From NCBI RefSeq assembly GCF_015207005.2, contig NZ_JADEXS020000001.1, positions 4,464,001 through 4,528,000 on the forward strand: 64,000 bases of DNA. The letters are read 5' to 3'. The first letter of the stretch is position 1. Each line of letters starts with the position of its first letter. Below the pieces are notes generated by a model. That model worked only from the letters and a program-made list of their open reading frames with translations, was not told the DNA's origin and did no database searches. Below are positions 1 through 8,992 of the stretch, one piece after another. The DNA comes from Desmonostoc muscorum LEGE 12446 (GTDB taxonomy: Bacteria > Cyanobacteriota > Cyanobacteriia > Cyanobacteriales > Nostocaceae). Both the position numbers and the translations under genes were made by a program.

Positions 1-2
1 AT

Positions 3-134
3 TCAGAATTCAGCAATCTTTTAGTGGGGGATTCAGACCCACCACTAACTGTAGACCACCAAATTGAAAATTACGCGCGAGTGTTCCACCGTTTATTCAT
101 CCACCAGTCACACAGAATTAATTCTGAATTCTGA
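3..134 (+). CDS. possible C-terminal end of a gene entering from the left edge
   Basis: An open frame enters from the left edge and ends at the TGA at 132-134. Its middle part (DSDPPLTVDHQIENYARVF and following) has the composition of a real protein tail, but I recognise no family. The first few and last few codons fall in the gaattc-rich dispersed repeat seen elsewhere in the window. A chance open frame through repeat DNA is therefore possible. Confidence 0.3.
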   Translation, partial: SEFSNLLVGDSDPPLTVDHQIENYARVFHRLFIHQSHRINSEF

Positions 135-191
135 CTCCTGACTCCTGAATTCTTTCTTGTTAAAAATATCTTCACGTTTGAGATTACAAGT

Positions 192-860
192 GTGAAAGCT
201 GTCCGTTACAGTCCCAATTCTCAGAGACCCCAACTGGCACGCGGTATTAGGCGTTTAGAACGGGATGTATTACGCATGGGAGCTTTGGTGGAACAATCAT
301 TTCGCCTCAGCCACCAAGCGTTATTTGCTCGTAACCTAGCAGCAGCTGAGGAACTTCCCCGATTAGATAAAAAAATCGATCGCTTTTATAGACAAATAGA
401 GTCAGACTGTACAGCGATTATGACGCTGCAATCCCCTACACCACAAGATTTGCGTTGCTTGAGTGCTTTTATGCAGCTAGTGCGGGATTTAGAGCGCATT
501 GGTGATTATGCTGAGGATTTAGCTGAGATTGCGATTAAAATCTTTCCTTATGCGCCTCACACGTCTCTACCAGATATTGAAGTCATGTCCCGTCACGCCC
601 AGGCAATGTTAGCAACTAGCTTAGTGGCTTTGGCAGATTTTGATGAAGCAGGTGGGCGGGGTTTAAAGCACTTAGATGACACTGTAGACGATGCCTATGA
701 TCGCGTTTATCAGGCTTTAGCTCAACAACGCGATGTACCAGGCGTCGTTGAGCCAATTGTACTGTTGGCACTGGCGATTCGTTGTCTTGAACGCATGGCA
801 GATCATGCCACTAATATCGGTCAAAGGGTAGCATATATCGTCACTGGTCAACGCTCGTAA
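192..860 (+). CDS. phoU: PhoU-type phosphate signalling regulator
   Basis: This 222-aa protein is the usual PhoU length. It has the family's two tandem three-helix units, each with a metal-binding E-R-x-x-D type helix: ERIGDY at residues 101-106 and ERMADH at 200-205. PhoU proteins act in the cytoplasm, where they link the PstSCAB phosphate transporter to the PhoR/SphS sensor kinase and restrain phosphate uptake when phosphate is plentiful. The start is GTG at 192; no ATG lies near the conserved N-terminus (the first methionine is residue 30). No pst or sensor gene is visible, but the window begins just upstream, so a neighbouring two-component pair cannot be excluded. Family assignment is firm; the regulatory role is inferred. 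Confidence 0.9.
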   Translation: MKAVRYSPNSQRPQLARGIRRLERDVLRMGALVEQSFRLSHQALFARNLAAAEELPRLDKKIDRFYRQIESDCTAIMTLQSPTPQDLRCLSAFMQLVRDLERIGDYAEDLAEIAIKIFPYAPHTSLPDIEVMSRHAQAMLATSLVALADFDEAGGRGLKHLDDTVDDAYDRVYQALAQQRDVPGVVEPIVLLALAIRCLERMADHATNIGQRVAYIVTGQRS

Positions 861-1054
861 ACTACCCCAACCCATACACGAACGCAGGGTGGTTTCATAC
901 AAGCAGAGAAAAATTAAAACTGGGTTTCAAAGCCTCTCCCCCACCGGGATTGCTGTGCCCCTACGAAAGACCTGGTTTTTGAATCATCCATATTTGGTAT
1001 TTTGTGTCAAAGAAGAGGAAAAGGGGCAGGGGACTCTTAGCAGGGGGGAAACCC

Positions 1055-1162
1055 CATAAATAAATTTAGGGGCTTGAAACAAGGACGCATCATTTCTCGT
1101 GCTATGCATCTCGAAATAAATATTTTTGCTTTTGTGCATAAATAAATTTAGGGGCTTGAAAC
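1055..1162. repeat. 26-bp direct repeat pair
   Basis: Two identical 26-bp copies, at 1055-1080 and 1137-1162, share the core taggggcttgaaac. They start 82 bp apart. The spacer is unrelated AT-rich DNA. Two copies are too few to call a CRISPR array. Confidence 0.7.
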
Positions 1163-1318
1163 CCTTTTTGCAGAGGAATTTCAGTATCTTTCTCCCCTGC
1201 CCCCTGCCCCCTGCTCCCCTGCTTCTTCGGTCAATGCGTAAGTCCTATTATTATTTAGGGTGATGCGGGGACGCAAAGAGATTTTAATGATAAGTGATTA
1301 GCCGGACATGATATCACG

Positions 1319-1351
1319 GTATGAGTTAGGGATTTAAACCCTAACTCATAC
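1319..1351. terminator. perfect 13-bp hairpin
   Basis: The arms gtatgagttaggg and ccctaactcatac are exactly complementary around the 7-nt loop atttaaa. No T-run follows, so it is not a classical intrinsic terminator. It could be a small palindromic repeat or an RNA structure upstream of the Crp/Fnr gene. Part of one arm recurs at about 1380 (ggtatgagtttta). Confidence 0.5.
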
Positions 1352-1652
1352 GAAGTACTGTTCCAAAGATTTTTATCAATGGTATGAGTTTTATAAAAAA
1401 CCAAAAAATTAAGTTAACTAAACATTTTACAAAAAGCTTACCTTTTCTTAAACTTGCACAATTATAAGTAAGGGGTAAACAGCTAAAAAATTTCCTTTTA
1501 TGTCACTAATATATGGCTCGAACCAAAAGCTATTCTGATGACAAGGTTTTGATTTAGCTGCTAGTTAGTGAAATCTCAGCATAGAGAATTATTTAATAGA
1601 GAAAATATTAGATTTTTTTAATAATTTAAGCAGCAATATTCCCTCATAGTCT

Positions 1653-2264
1653 GTGTGCCTACGGTTCATGATGTATTCCACAATTCCCACTCCAAACTCT
1701 TCTCGGCTGTCAAACAATTCTGCTGTAGAAGGACAGGCATCACAATACTTATTTACCCGTCGGGAAGTAATTCCGCTTCGGAATGATGTGCTTTGGCGCA
1801 TTGAACATGGCGCAGTTCGTACCCTAACGTGGGGCGAAGACGGAACATTCATCACTCTTGGTTATTGGGGACTAGGAGATCTCATTGGCTATCCTTTATC
1901 TAGAATTAGACCATATCAAATCGAATGTCTCACAGCTGTAGAAGTCAGCATTGTGCCTGCTCACTTGTGGCATCAAGATGTTGATGCTTTATTGTCTCAC
2001 ATTCAACAAACTGAAGATTTACTGAGCATAGTCCATCGTAAACCAATTTCCTTACGTTTATGGCAATTTTTGCTGTGGTTAAGCGAAAAATTTGGACGTG
2101 ATATAGATAAAGGCAAGCTGATCGATCTGAATATTACCCATCAGGATATTGCAGAAGTCTTAAACACTACGCGAGTTACAGTTACACGACTTCTACAGCA
2201 GTTTGAGGAAGAAGAAGCGATTTTACGTCACAAGCGCCGCATCATTTTGCGGTTACTAAAATAA
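1653..2264 (+). CDS. Crp/Fnr-family transcriptional regulator
   Basis: The protein has an N-terminal cyclic-nucleotide-binding-like beta roll (about residues 30-120), a long dimerisation helix and a C-terminal winged helix-turn-helix. The HTH includes NITHQDIAEVLNTTRVTVTR, the classic Crp/Fnr recognition segment (roughly residues 156-180). No cysteine cluster typical of FNR iron-sulfur sensors is present, and the residues that grip cAMP in true CRP are not obvious, so the signal is unknown. The start may be GTG 1653 or, more likely, ATG 1668 or 1671. It lies upstream of and codirectional with the porin gene, which it might regulate, but no symmetrical operator was identified between them. Confidence 0.85.
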   Translation: MCLRFMMYSTIPTPNSSRLSNNSAVEGQASQYLFTRREVIPLRNDVLWRIEHGAVRTLTWGEDGTFITLGYWGLGDLIGYPLSRIRPYQIECLTAVEVSIVPAHLWHQDVDALLSHIQQTEDLLSIVHRKPISLRLWQFLLWLSEKFGRDIDKGKLIDLNITHQDIAEVLNTTRVTVTRLLQQFEEEEAILRHKRRIILRLLK

Positions 2265-2412
2265 ATTAATTAGCAATTTTAATTGAGCAGTATATTAATT
2301 TGCTTGTATTAATCACAGGAGATAAGGTATAATCGGTGCTGTGATTATGTGTGAAATAACCCAAAAGTAAAGTGTTTTAAGCACTTTACCATCCTTGGAT
2401 TAGTAGGTGTGA

Positions 2413-4071
2413 GTGAAAGATAAGAACATGACAAAACAATTCTGGAATTTGATTAAGGTTAGTCCCGTTGTTCTAGCTGCTACATTTGTGACTGCGAACA
2501 GCGCCTTTGCTGGTGAAGTTAACGAGCAAATAACAAATGTTGCCCAGTTATCTCAAGCTCAAGAGTCTAACAACATCGATCAAGTAACATCTGTTTCTCA
2601 GTTTTCCGATGTTCAGCCGACAGATTGGGCATTCCAAGCTTTACAATCCTTGGTTGAGCGCTACGGCTGTATTGCAGGTTACCCCAACAGTACTTATCGC
2701 GGTAACCGTGCTTTAACCCGTTATGAATTTGCCGCAGGCTTGAATGCTTGTTTAGACCGAGTTAACGAACTGATTGCTACAGCTACAGCTGATTTGGTAA
2801 ACAAACAAGACTTGGCTACCCTACAACGTTTACAAGAAGAATTTTCTGCTGAACTAGCAACCCTGCGCGGTCGTGTGGATGGCTTAGAAGCCCGCACTGC
2901 TGAATTAGAAGCTAATCAATTCTCCACTACTACGAAGTTGGTTGGGGAAGCAATCTTTAATGTGACTCAGGCTTTTGGTGAGAAAGTAGTTGATGGAGCT
3001 TTAGACACCGATTCTGCCGATAACGCTGACCTTGAAAGCAACACCACTTTCGCTAACCGGGTTCGTTTGAACTTGTACAGCAGTTTCACTGGTACAGACC
3101 AATTGCAAATCCGGTTGGCTGCTGGCAATATCGTCAATAATAGCGACCAAACTGGTACTAACATGACCCGTTTGGGCTTTGAACAAGATACCGGCAATAG
3201 TGTTGACATCGATAAAGTTAACTACGCTTTCAACTTTGGTGATGCAATACGCGTAAAAGTTGATGCTACCGGCGCTGAATTGTACGAAAACGTCAATAAC
3301 TTCAACCCTGACTTTGCTAGTTCTGGTAAAGGTGCTATTTCTCGGTACGGACGTTTCAGCCCCATCTATCGCCAAGGTTCTGGTGGCGCTGGTTTGACTG
3401 TTACCTTGAATCCCAAAGGCCCCATCAGCTTGAGTGCTGCATACTTAGCTCCGAATGCTGAAGATCCTACCGCTAGTAACGGGCTGTTCAATGGTGATAG
3501 TACTCTCTTCGGTCAATTGAGTTTTCAACCAAATCCAGCGATTGGTGTTGGTCTGACCTACGCTCGCAGTTATGTTACTGGAGGCGATAATATATTTGGT
3601 GCCACCGGCAGTTTATTAGCCAATGATGCATTTGATGGCGCTCGCACTGAATCCAACCATTATGGCGTACAAGTTACATTTAAACCCAGTTCTAGGTTTA
3701 CCATTGGCGGTTGGGCTGGCTTCAGCGACGTAGAAGCTAGAACTGCTGGTGCTGCCGTGGCTGCTGGTAACAGTACAGATGTATTTTACTGGGCTGCCAG
3801 TTTAGCTCTCAAAGACTTTGGCACAGAAGGCAGCACATTGGGCTTTATCTTTGGTCAATCACCCAGAGTAACTGACAGTAATGTTGCTGATGGTGTTGGT
3901 GGAACTGTTGAAGATCTTGATACCGCATATCATGCAGAAGCGCTTTATCGGTTCCAGGTCAGCGATAACATTGCTATTACCCCTGGCTTGTTAGTGATCT
4001 TCAATCCGGATCACAACAATAACAATGACACCATTTATGTAGGTACTTTGCGTACTACTTTCTCCTTCTAA
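2413..4071 (+). CDS. SLH-domain OprB-type outer-membrane porin
   Basis: This is a cyanobacterial porin. It has a signal peptide ending near AFA-GE (residue 33), an SLH domain at about residues 63-118 (FSDVQPTDWAFQALQSLVER and the TRYEFAAGLNACLDR motif), a short coiled coil (about 125-168) and an OprB beta-barrel to the C-terminus, which ends in the aromatic TTFSF. In this family the SLH domain binds peptidoglycan or its attached polymers and anchors the outer membrane, while the barrel passes small solutes or inorganic ions. Related proteins are often called iron-uptake porins; the substrate here is not shown by the sequence. GTG 2413 gives 552 aa; ATG 2428 gives a cleaner signal peptide start and is preferred by me. 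Confidence 0.92.
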   Translation: MKDKNMTKQFWNLIKVSPVVLAATFVTANSAFAGEVNEQITNVAQLSQAQESNNIDQVTSVSQFSDVQPTDWAFQALQSLVERYGCIAGYPNSTYRGNRALTRYEFAAGLNACLDRVNELIATATADLVNKQDLATLQRLQEEFSAELATLRGRVDGLEARTAELEANQFSTTTKLVGEAIFNVTQAFGEKVVDGALDTDSADNADLESNTTFANRVRLNLYSSFTGTDQLQIRLAAGNIVNNSDQTGTNMTRLGFEQDTGNSVDIDKVNYAFNFGDAIRVKVDATGAELYENVNNFNPDFASSGKGAISRYGRFSPIYRQGSGGAGLTVTLNPKGPISLSAAYLAPNAEDPTASNGLFNGDSTLFGQLSFQPNPAIGVGLTYARSYVTGGDNIFGATGSLLANDAFDGARTESNHYGVQVTFKPSSRFTIGGWAGFSDVEARTAGAAVAAGNSTDVFYWAASLALKDFGTEGSTLGFIFGQSPRVTDSNVADGVGGTVEDLDTAYHAEALYRFQVSDNIAITPGLLVIFNPDHNNNNDTIYVGTLRTTFSF

Positions 4072-4091
4072 AATCTCAGAATTAGATAAAT

Positions 4092-4120
4092 AAAACCCCG
4101 CCTCAAGGTGGGGTTTTGTT
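4092..4120 (+). terminator. intrinsic terminator of the porin gene
   Basis: The arm aaaacccc (4092-4099) pairs with ggggtttt (4110-4117), with an inner CCT/AGG pairing. A T-rich tail follows. It starts about 20 bp after the porin stop codon. Confidence 0.9.
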
Positions 4121-4139
4121 TTGTTGGGGAAAAAATTGG

Positions 4140-4400
4140 CTATGTAGGATTATGATCTGGCTGATTGGATAGATCCTTTGGGCGGCGATCGCTACTCCAA
4201 GCCCACCACACACAACCACAGTTACAAGAATAGAACTCTTGCCATTTACGACGACGGTCTTCTGTAAGCACGGGCGATCGCCGATTTAACCAAACTTTTT
4301 CAGCTTCAAGGCTACTTGAGGAGCAACTAGGACAGCAAAATTTGTAGGCATGTATTGCCTTATTTGTCCATTCAGGTGCGAGGGGAGCAAAAGCGTCCAT
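4140..4400 (-). CDS. small conserved zinc-ribbon-like protein
   Basis: An 86-aa protein is read from ATG 4400. The longer frame to 4436 adds residues from repeat-like DNA and is not preferred. Two cysteine groups, CCPSC near residue 22 and CNCGC near residue 61, suggest a single zinc-ribbon fold. Between them lies a basic stretch (LTEDRRRKWQEFYSC). The gene is convergent with the porin gene and shares the terminator region. I know proteins of this look as conserved unknowns of cyanobacteria; no function is assigned. Confidence 0.6.
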   Translation of the reverse strand: MDAFAPLAPEWTNKAIHAYKFCCPSCSSSSLEAEKVWLNRRSPVLTEDRRRKWQEFYSCNCGCVWWAWSSDRRPKDLSNQPDHNPT

Positions 4401-4818
4401 GATTAGGACAGGGAGTAGGGAATAGGGAGGAGCCACTGCGGTCTTGGGGTTTCCCCAAGTGGAGCAAGTGGCGTTGGGGAGTAGTGTAGTTCAATCTGAA
4501 AAACACTGTAAAATGAGTGAATCAATATTCTTAAGAGTTTGTCTATCCTATTGATATGTCTGAATCTATAGAAGCTTTCAACAATAGAACACTTATTTTT
4601 TAAGAGTATTAACGAGACATTACAAATCAAAGACTAACACAAAAAGTTTATCTTTTTCATATCTTCCACCAGTTTTCAGGGCAGGCTCGACGCCCACCCC
4701 ACAAATCTAGATAATTTTTGTGGTATGGGTATCTCGCCCGTCCTACTATTCTCAATTCTGAGAAATTCAATATTTTAGGAACTAGTCAGTATGCACATTA
4801 TGGCTAATAATTAAAATT
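4401..4818. other. 418-bp gene-free stretch
   Basis: No supported gene. At 4678-4742 lies a dispersed inverted-repeat unit (gggcaggctcgacgcccacc ... ggtatctcgcccg), related to the piece at 10512-10536 before tkt. The AT-rich remainder would hold the promoter of the DUF3318 gene. Confidence 0.5.
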
Positions 4819-5421
4819 ATGGAGCCAAATGTTGAAATTCGCCGTTTATTAGATGTGATGCCTGCTTCTGGTCGGATGACGACAAAAATTGTTAGCAAGC
4901 CGGAGCAAGCAAAAGTAATTGACGCCTCCTTTCCTGAACCCTGGAATCAGGCGCGACCAATATACATTAATTTCGATTTGTGGCGTCGCCTGACAAAGCC
5001 ACAACGAGACTTGGTGCTGTTGCAGGTGGTTAGCTGGTTGACAGGAGTGAGGTGGTTTAAACCCGACATTTATCAAGGTGTAGTGCTGGTGGGGTTGTTG
5101 GGTGGATTATTGGAAGCAGCGCAATCGGATGTGGTGGGTGTAGCCGTAGCTGGGGGATTAAGTGCGATCGCCTTTGTTCGCATCTGGCGGACTAATAAAT
5201 CTCAAGAGTCAGAGTTAAACGCTGATGCAGCAGCAATTCGGGTAGCACAACGGCGCGGTTATTCAGAAGTTGAAGCAGCAGGACACCTATTATCTGCTAT
5301 TGAAGCGGTAGCCAAAATTGAAGGGCGTTCCAGTTTAAATTTTACCGAATTGATTCGTTGCCAAAACTTAAGAGCGATCGCTGGTTTGTCACCAGTGAGT
5401 ATGCCAGAAAATTATCAGTAG
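4819..5421 (+). CDS. DUF3318-family membrane protein
   Basis: A 200-aa protein with the architecture of the cyanobacterial DUF3318 family. It has an N-terminal soluble part with a motif around YINFDLWRRLTKPQRDLVLL (residues 49-68), two closely spaced hydrophobic segments (about 88-105 and 109-124), and a C-terminal helical region starting at NADAAAIRVAQRRGYSEVEA. The LTKPQRDLVLLQVVSW segment resembles the lead-in of M48-type peptidases, but no HExxH motif is present, so a protease role is not supported. It is flanked by long AT-rich spacers and appears monocistronic. Function unknown. Confidence 0.75.
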   Translation: MEPNVEIRRLLDVMPASGRMTTKIVSKPEQAKVIDASFPEPWNQARPIYINFDLWRRLTKPQRDLVLLQVVSWLTGVRWFKPDIYQGVVLVGLLGGLLEAAQSDVVGVAVAGGLSAIAFVRIWRTNKSQESELNADAAAIRVAQRRGYSEVEAAGHLLSAIEAVAKIEGRSSLNFTELIRCQNLRAIAGLSPVSMPENYQ

Positions 5422-5727
5422 AAATGAGTCATAATTCAGGAGTTGGGAGGCAGAAAGTAAAATCTGCTCAGTTAAATCATTTCATTGATTGAAATTTTAC
5501 GTTTTATTATGTCTACCTACTTAAAAATTAGAAATTTAGAAGACCATACCCATAATAAATGGATAGAGTTTTAATAAGCAATAATTTTGAGATTTTTTGG
5601 CCCATAAACCAATATTTCAGACGCTCACGGACACGGCAAATAGCTACTATATCAATCATTCCGACTTCAATTGATGCTGAATCCTGACTCCTGACTTCTT
5701 CTTTATAAATTTAATTTTGCGTTAACA
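5422..5727. other. 306-bp gene-free AT-rich stretch
   Basis: I see no gene here. The segment tgctgaatcctgactcctgactt (about 5672-5697, overlapping ctgactcctgac) belongs to the dispersed gaattc/actcctgac repeat also present at 130-150 and 8015-8050. Confidence 0.5.
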
Positions 5728-7278
5728 ATGTTAAACAAAAAAATCATCAAGTATGCTTCAAGATTACCTTTTCATTCTCCTTGGTTTATTATAATTATTT
5801 TCTCTATTCTTGGTTTAATAGGTATTCTTAACCATTCGATGTGGCGAGATGAACTAAATCCCTGGCTTATTGTCAGAGACAGTGAATCTTTTGGGGATTT
5901 AATTGCAAATATTCGTTATGAAGGTCATCCTGTTCTATGGTATTTTTTCCTGGCAATTCTGAGGAAAATAGTTGACAATCCTATTATTATGCAAATTTTT
6001 CATTGGGCAATTACTGTTGTCTCAGTTAGTCTTTTTTGCCTATATAGCCCTTTTAAATATCAACAAAAGTTTCTATTTTGCTTTGGTTACTTTATTTTTT
6101 ACGAATATCTTTTAATTTCTCGAAACTATGCCTTTAGTGTGTTGTTTGTTTTTGCATTCTGCACAATTTTCTCATCCAGAAAAATAACTTATGCTTATTT
6201 GGCAATTTTATTGGGCTTACTAGCAAATAGTAGTGCTTATGGTTTATTGGTATCATTTTCTTTATCATTGACTTTGCTAGCTGAATTTTGTTTTGATAGT
6301 GAACATCGCAAACAGTATTTTAATCAAAGTCAAAAATATGATTTATTTTTAAGTACTCTAATTATCATATTCTCTTTTATTCTATCCATTTATATTATTA
6401 CTCCTCCAACAGATAGTTATCTTTATGGTGGGTTAAATAATGGCTGGGTAATGCAATTAGATTTCCGGCATTTCTTGAGAAGCATGGGTAGAATATTTGG
6501 TAGTTATTTATTAATTATTCCTCAACATAAAAAATGGCTAGATTTAATTATTTGTGCAATAATTACTTTATTTATTGCAATTTTAACTTTGATTAAATTA
6601 TCTAAAAAGCCAGTTGCTTTATTTTTATACATTATCGGAAATTGCATAATATTTGCCTTTACATACTTGAGATTTACAGGTATGCCTCGACATTTTGGAC
6701 ATTTCTATCTAATTCTGATAGCGGCTTTATGGCTGGGAAGTTATTATCAAGATTCTCTAGTTTTATTCAATAAGTTTTCCCTTCGTCCAAATTCAATTAC
6801 ATTTGTTCAAAAATGGCATCATCTGGCTTTGATGTTAATTCTTTATGTCCAGTTTCTGGGCGGTATTTATAGTTTTTCCAGAGATTTAGTTCTACCATTT
6901 TCTGCCAGTCGTGAAACGGCTCAATATATTCAAAAAGCTGGGTTAGATAATGAGTTTATTGTTGCCAGTAGAGATGCGAATATGGCTCCTTTATCGGGTT
7001 ATCTCAATCGAAAGTTTTACTATCCTGAGCTTCAAAAAATGGGAAGCTTCACCCTATTTAACAAAGGTCGTCAAGATGTTGAACAAGTTCAGATATTAAG
7101 CCAAATTAATTCTCTATTGAAAAATCAAGATGAGGAAAAGAAAATTTTGCTGATTTTAAATCAAAAACTTAATGTCAACCGCAACGATTTGAAGATTGTT
7201 CCGATTAAAGATTTTCAGAGAAACTGGGTGGATAGTGAACGATATTATCTTTATTGGGTAGGTGGTACTAATTCGTAA
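5728..7278 (+). CDS. GT-C-type polytopic membrane glycosyltransferase-like protein
   Basis: A 516-aa protein with about ten hydrophobic segments. After the first membrane helix comes MWRDELNPWL (WRDE at residues 39-42), then GHPVLWY (66-72). An acidic pair in the first extracytoplasmic loop followed by a G-H-P-x-L/x-Y segment is the hallmark of the GT-C fold (PMT/ArnT/GT39-like), where the acidic residue serves in catalysis with a polyprenyl-phosphate sugar donor. The last 100 residues are soluble. Substrate and acceptor cannot be told. The gene is AT-richer than its neighbours and isolated, which hints at transfer. Its last codons (AAT TCG TAA) are part of the 7-bp tandem repeat that follows, so the natural C-terminus may have been altered by repeat growth. 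Confidence 0.7.
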   Translation: MLNKKIIKYASRLPFHSPWFIIIIFSILGLIGILNHSMWRDELNPWLIVRDSESFGDLIANIRYEGHPVLWYFFLAILRKIVDNPIIMQIFHWAITVVSVSLFCLYSPFKYQQKFLFCFGYFIFYEYLLISRNYAFSVLFVFAFCTIFSSRKITYAYLAILLGLLANSSAYGLLVSFSLSLTLLAEFCFDSEHRKQYFNQSQKYDLFLSTLIIIFSFILSIYIITPPTDSYLYGGLNNGWVMQLDFRHFLRSMGRIFGSYLLIIPQHKKWLDLIICAIITLFIAILTLIKLSKKPVALFLYIIGNCIIFAFTYLRFTGMPRHFGHFYLILIAALWLGSYYQDSLVLFNKFSLRPNSITFVQKWHHLALMLILYVQFLGGIYSFSRDLVLPFSASRETAQYIQKAGLDNEFIVASRDANMAPLSGYLNRKFYYPELQKMGSFTLFNKGRQDVEQVQILSQINSLLKNQDEEKKILLILNQKLNVNRNDLKIVPIKDFQRNWVDSERYYLYWVGGTNS

Positions 7279-7297
7279 TTCGTAATTCGTAATTCGT
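7270..7297. repeat. 7-bp tandem repeat, unit aattcgt
   Basis: Four perfect copies of aattcgt plus a partial unit. The stop codon of the preceding gene (7276-7278) lies inside the array. The same heptamer forms a longer array at 53476-53537. Heptanucleotide tandem repeats (STRRs) are known in heterocystous cyanobacteria. Confidence 0.9.
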
Positions 7298-7775
7298 AAT
7301 TAATAAAGTCTTGCTTAGTCTGGCTTTCAGGGTTTCGATCTGTTTCATTATTTTCAGTAAATGGTATGAAGTATAAAAATAATGCATTAGAAAAATTTGA
7401 AGTTATCAAGCAGATTACGCCAGTCCATAGCAGAAGATATTTCATTAAAGCTACAACAAGGAACTAATCCTGCTCCCTTAGGCGTTTTAAAGCACTGTTC
7501 TGTTTTGGAAACTAAAGGCTTGATTGTCCTACAAGGAGAATGTGCCACTAAAACACCCAAAAATCAAGCTTTTACATCGTTAGACTAGCTTGCGACTATC
7601 GATAACTAGCTGTGATGGGTGAGGCTACTTTACACTGGAATAGGAGAATGTGTCGTTAATTAACTTAGATGTCACAGACTCAGGAGTTTATTCATACCTT
7701 ACCGATGTTGGTTATGAACTACTTACCTCGTGTGGTAAAACTTAATTTAAATTTTGTCAGTTACTAACGGAGTTG
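7298..7775. other. gene-poor stretch with only very short open frames
   Basis: Short frames occur: 7397-7588 (63 codons, TTG start), one starting at ATG 7364 (33 codons), and one starting at ATG 7669 (32 codons). None has a convincing ribosome site or a family I recognise. The stretch otherwise looks like decayed sequence. Confidence 0.4.
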
Positions 7776-7781
7776 ATGAGA

Positions 7782-7970
7782 ATGAACTTTATTGTTTTTG
7801 TCTTAGTAGTGGTTTATGTAGGCGGCGTTTGGAAGTTTTGGAATGGGTTTGGACGGACTAATTTTAATCCAACTTTGACCAATCGCATTGGTTTATCTTT
7901 GCTATGGCCAGCTTTGTTTATTACTAACCAATCCTATCGTCGAAACTTTAGAAAGGCATTAAAGGGCTAG
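7782..7970 (+). CDS. small single-pass membrane protein, conserved unknown
   Basis: About 62 aa from ATG 7782, which has GGAG nine bases upstream; ATG 7776 and TTG 7773 are in frame but sit too close to it. Residues 1-18 form one hydrophobic helix (NFIVFVLVVVYVGGVW), and a second, weaker hydrophobic stretch (SLLWPALFI) follows. The C-terminus is basic (YRRNFRKALKG). The layout fits a short inner-membrane or thylakoid protein. I recognise no family and assign no function. A strong bidirectional hairpin separates it from the convergent gene downstream. Confidence 0.6.
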   Translation: MNFIVFVLVVVYVGGVWKFWNGFGRTNFNPTLTNRIGLSLLWPALFITNQSYRRNFRKALKG

Positions 7971-8123
7971 ATTTTACTATTAAGTTATTTGAACTTGATA
8001 GTGATATACAGCAGAATTCAGAATTCAGGAGTCAGAATTCAGAATTAGAATAGTTGCTCTACCTAGCTTTAAGACCTAGATAGTGAACTTTACTAACTTT
8101 AAATCTGCTGTAAATGCAAGCCG

Positions 8124-8158
8124 CCAACCCCCCTTTCCTAGTAGGAAAGGGGGGTTGG
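8124..8158. terminator. bidirectional 17-bp hairpin between convergent genes
   Basis: Arms at 8124-8140 (ccaaccccccTTTCCTA) and 8142-8158 are exact complements around a single base. No long T-run follows on either side. Placed between the stop codons of two convergent genes, it probably terminates both transcripts. Similar C-run/G-run palindromes occur at 32768-32852. Confidence 0.75.
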
Positions 8159-8210
8159 ATCTACTTATCCTAAAAGGAGAGAAATTAGGGAAGGAATAAG
8201 TTCCTAAGGT

Positions 8211-8609
8211 TTATTTGCCATTGGTGAGAAGATGGATTGCTCCACCTACGGCTGCGCCATCAATAGCATTGCCAAGGGTATCTTTGCGATCGCCAGTAAT
8301 TACACCAGTCAATGCGCTAGCGCCTGCACCGACACCGATATCTTGACCAGCGTTGCGGTGACGGCGATCGCCTCTGAGTCCATTTGCACCGTTCACGGCT
8401 GCACCAGTGGCACCACCTTTAACAGCATTACCTAAGAAACTACCATTTCCCCTAATAGCCCCGGTTACCACATTGGTAGCAGCCCCAATACCGATATCGC
8501 GTAGTACTTGATCGTCAGCAGCAGCCGGTTTAGCGGGTACTAGAGTAACACCAGCTAAGCTTGCAGCCATGAGGCTGGGTAAAAGTGTGCGTTTTAGGAT
8601 TGTATTCAT
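8211..8609 (-). CDS. exported glycine-zipper-like protein
   Basis: A 132-aa protein with a clear signal peptide (MNTILKRTLLPSLMAASLAG..., cleavage near AKPAAA at 27-31). The mature part is two Gly/Ala-rich repeats, DIGIGAATNVVTGAI (about 38-52) and DIGVGAGASALTGVI (about 90-104), each followed by a G-N-A-(V/I)-(K/D)-G segment. Such patterns are typical of glycine-zipper helices that pack in or against membranes. Localisation is probably periplasm or outer membrane. The first ATG has GAAGGTAAC just upstream as a plausible ribosome site. Function unknown. Confidence 0.75.
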   Translation of the reverse strand: MNTILKRTLLPSLMAASLAGVTLVPAKPAAADDQVLRDIGIGAATNVVTGAIRGNGSFLGNAVKGGATGAAVNGANGLRGDRRHRNAGQDIGVGAGASALTGVITGDRKDTLGNAIDGAAVGGAIHLLTNGK

Positions 8610-8918
8610 TATGTTACCTTCTCAAAACATCAAACAATTGAATAAAGTTCAAAGTTACTGGGGTCAGACAAAATCTGATTTTTTCGTTTGGACAACAGCA
8701 ACTATTTATTGTTTGAGAACACATACATCATGACATTTACAAAGTCATAATTACTTCTACTCAAAGCATGAAGTTATATTCAGTCTAGAGAAGGCCTTGG
8801 CTATTTATTCGGTCATTCTGGCGACTACACATTGACAAAATAAATTAAATATAGAGTACGGTTTTCCGGACATGAAAGTTTGATTTGTCATGCTAAACCA
8901 CGTAGTGTTTACCGTATC
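8610..8918. other. gene-free stretch, promoter of the exported gly-zipper gene
   Basis: No supported CDS. It lies between the divergent end of the exported protein gene and the IS630 copy. I could not define promoter elements reliably. Confidence 0.4.
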
Positions 8919-8992
8919 TATAGGAATCATATTTGATTTCTGAAAAAGTGTACGAGATAATACGGAGAGAGATATCTGTCTAAGAGCGAACA

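Larger units (their letters stand above)
861..1652. other. 792-bp gene-free stretch with repeats
   Basis: No coding frame is supported here. It holds a 26-bp exact direct repeat (1055-1080 and 1137-1162), pyrimidine-rich tracts of the ctgccccctg type near 1190-1220, a fragment resembling the end of the gcgtaagtcct element (about 1236-1246), and a 33-bp perfect hairpin at 1319-1351. The last 300 bp are AT-rich and should carry the promoter of the Crp/Fnr gene; I could not place a -10/-35 pair with confidence. Confidence 0.6.

Noticed and set aside
1055..1162. Two direct repeats as a CRISPR array
   Set aside because: Only two copies, spacer too long (56 bp), repeat not partly palindromic, no cas genes.
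2265..2412. Possible Crp-type operator (tgtgattatgtgtga) before the porin gene
   Set aside because: The half-sites are not an inverted pair of the TGTGA-N6-TCACA kind; no support beyond A/T-rich similarity.
7397..7588. 63-codon frame after the GT-C gene
   Set aside because: TTG start without a ribosome site, no recognisable family; a chance frame is as likely.
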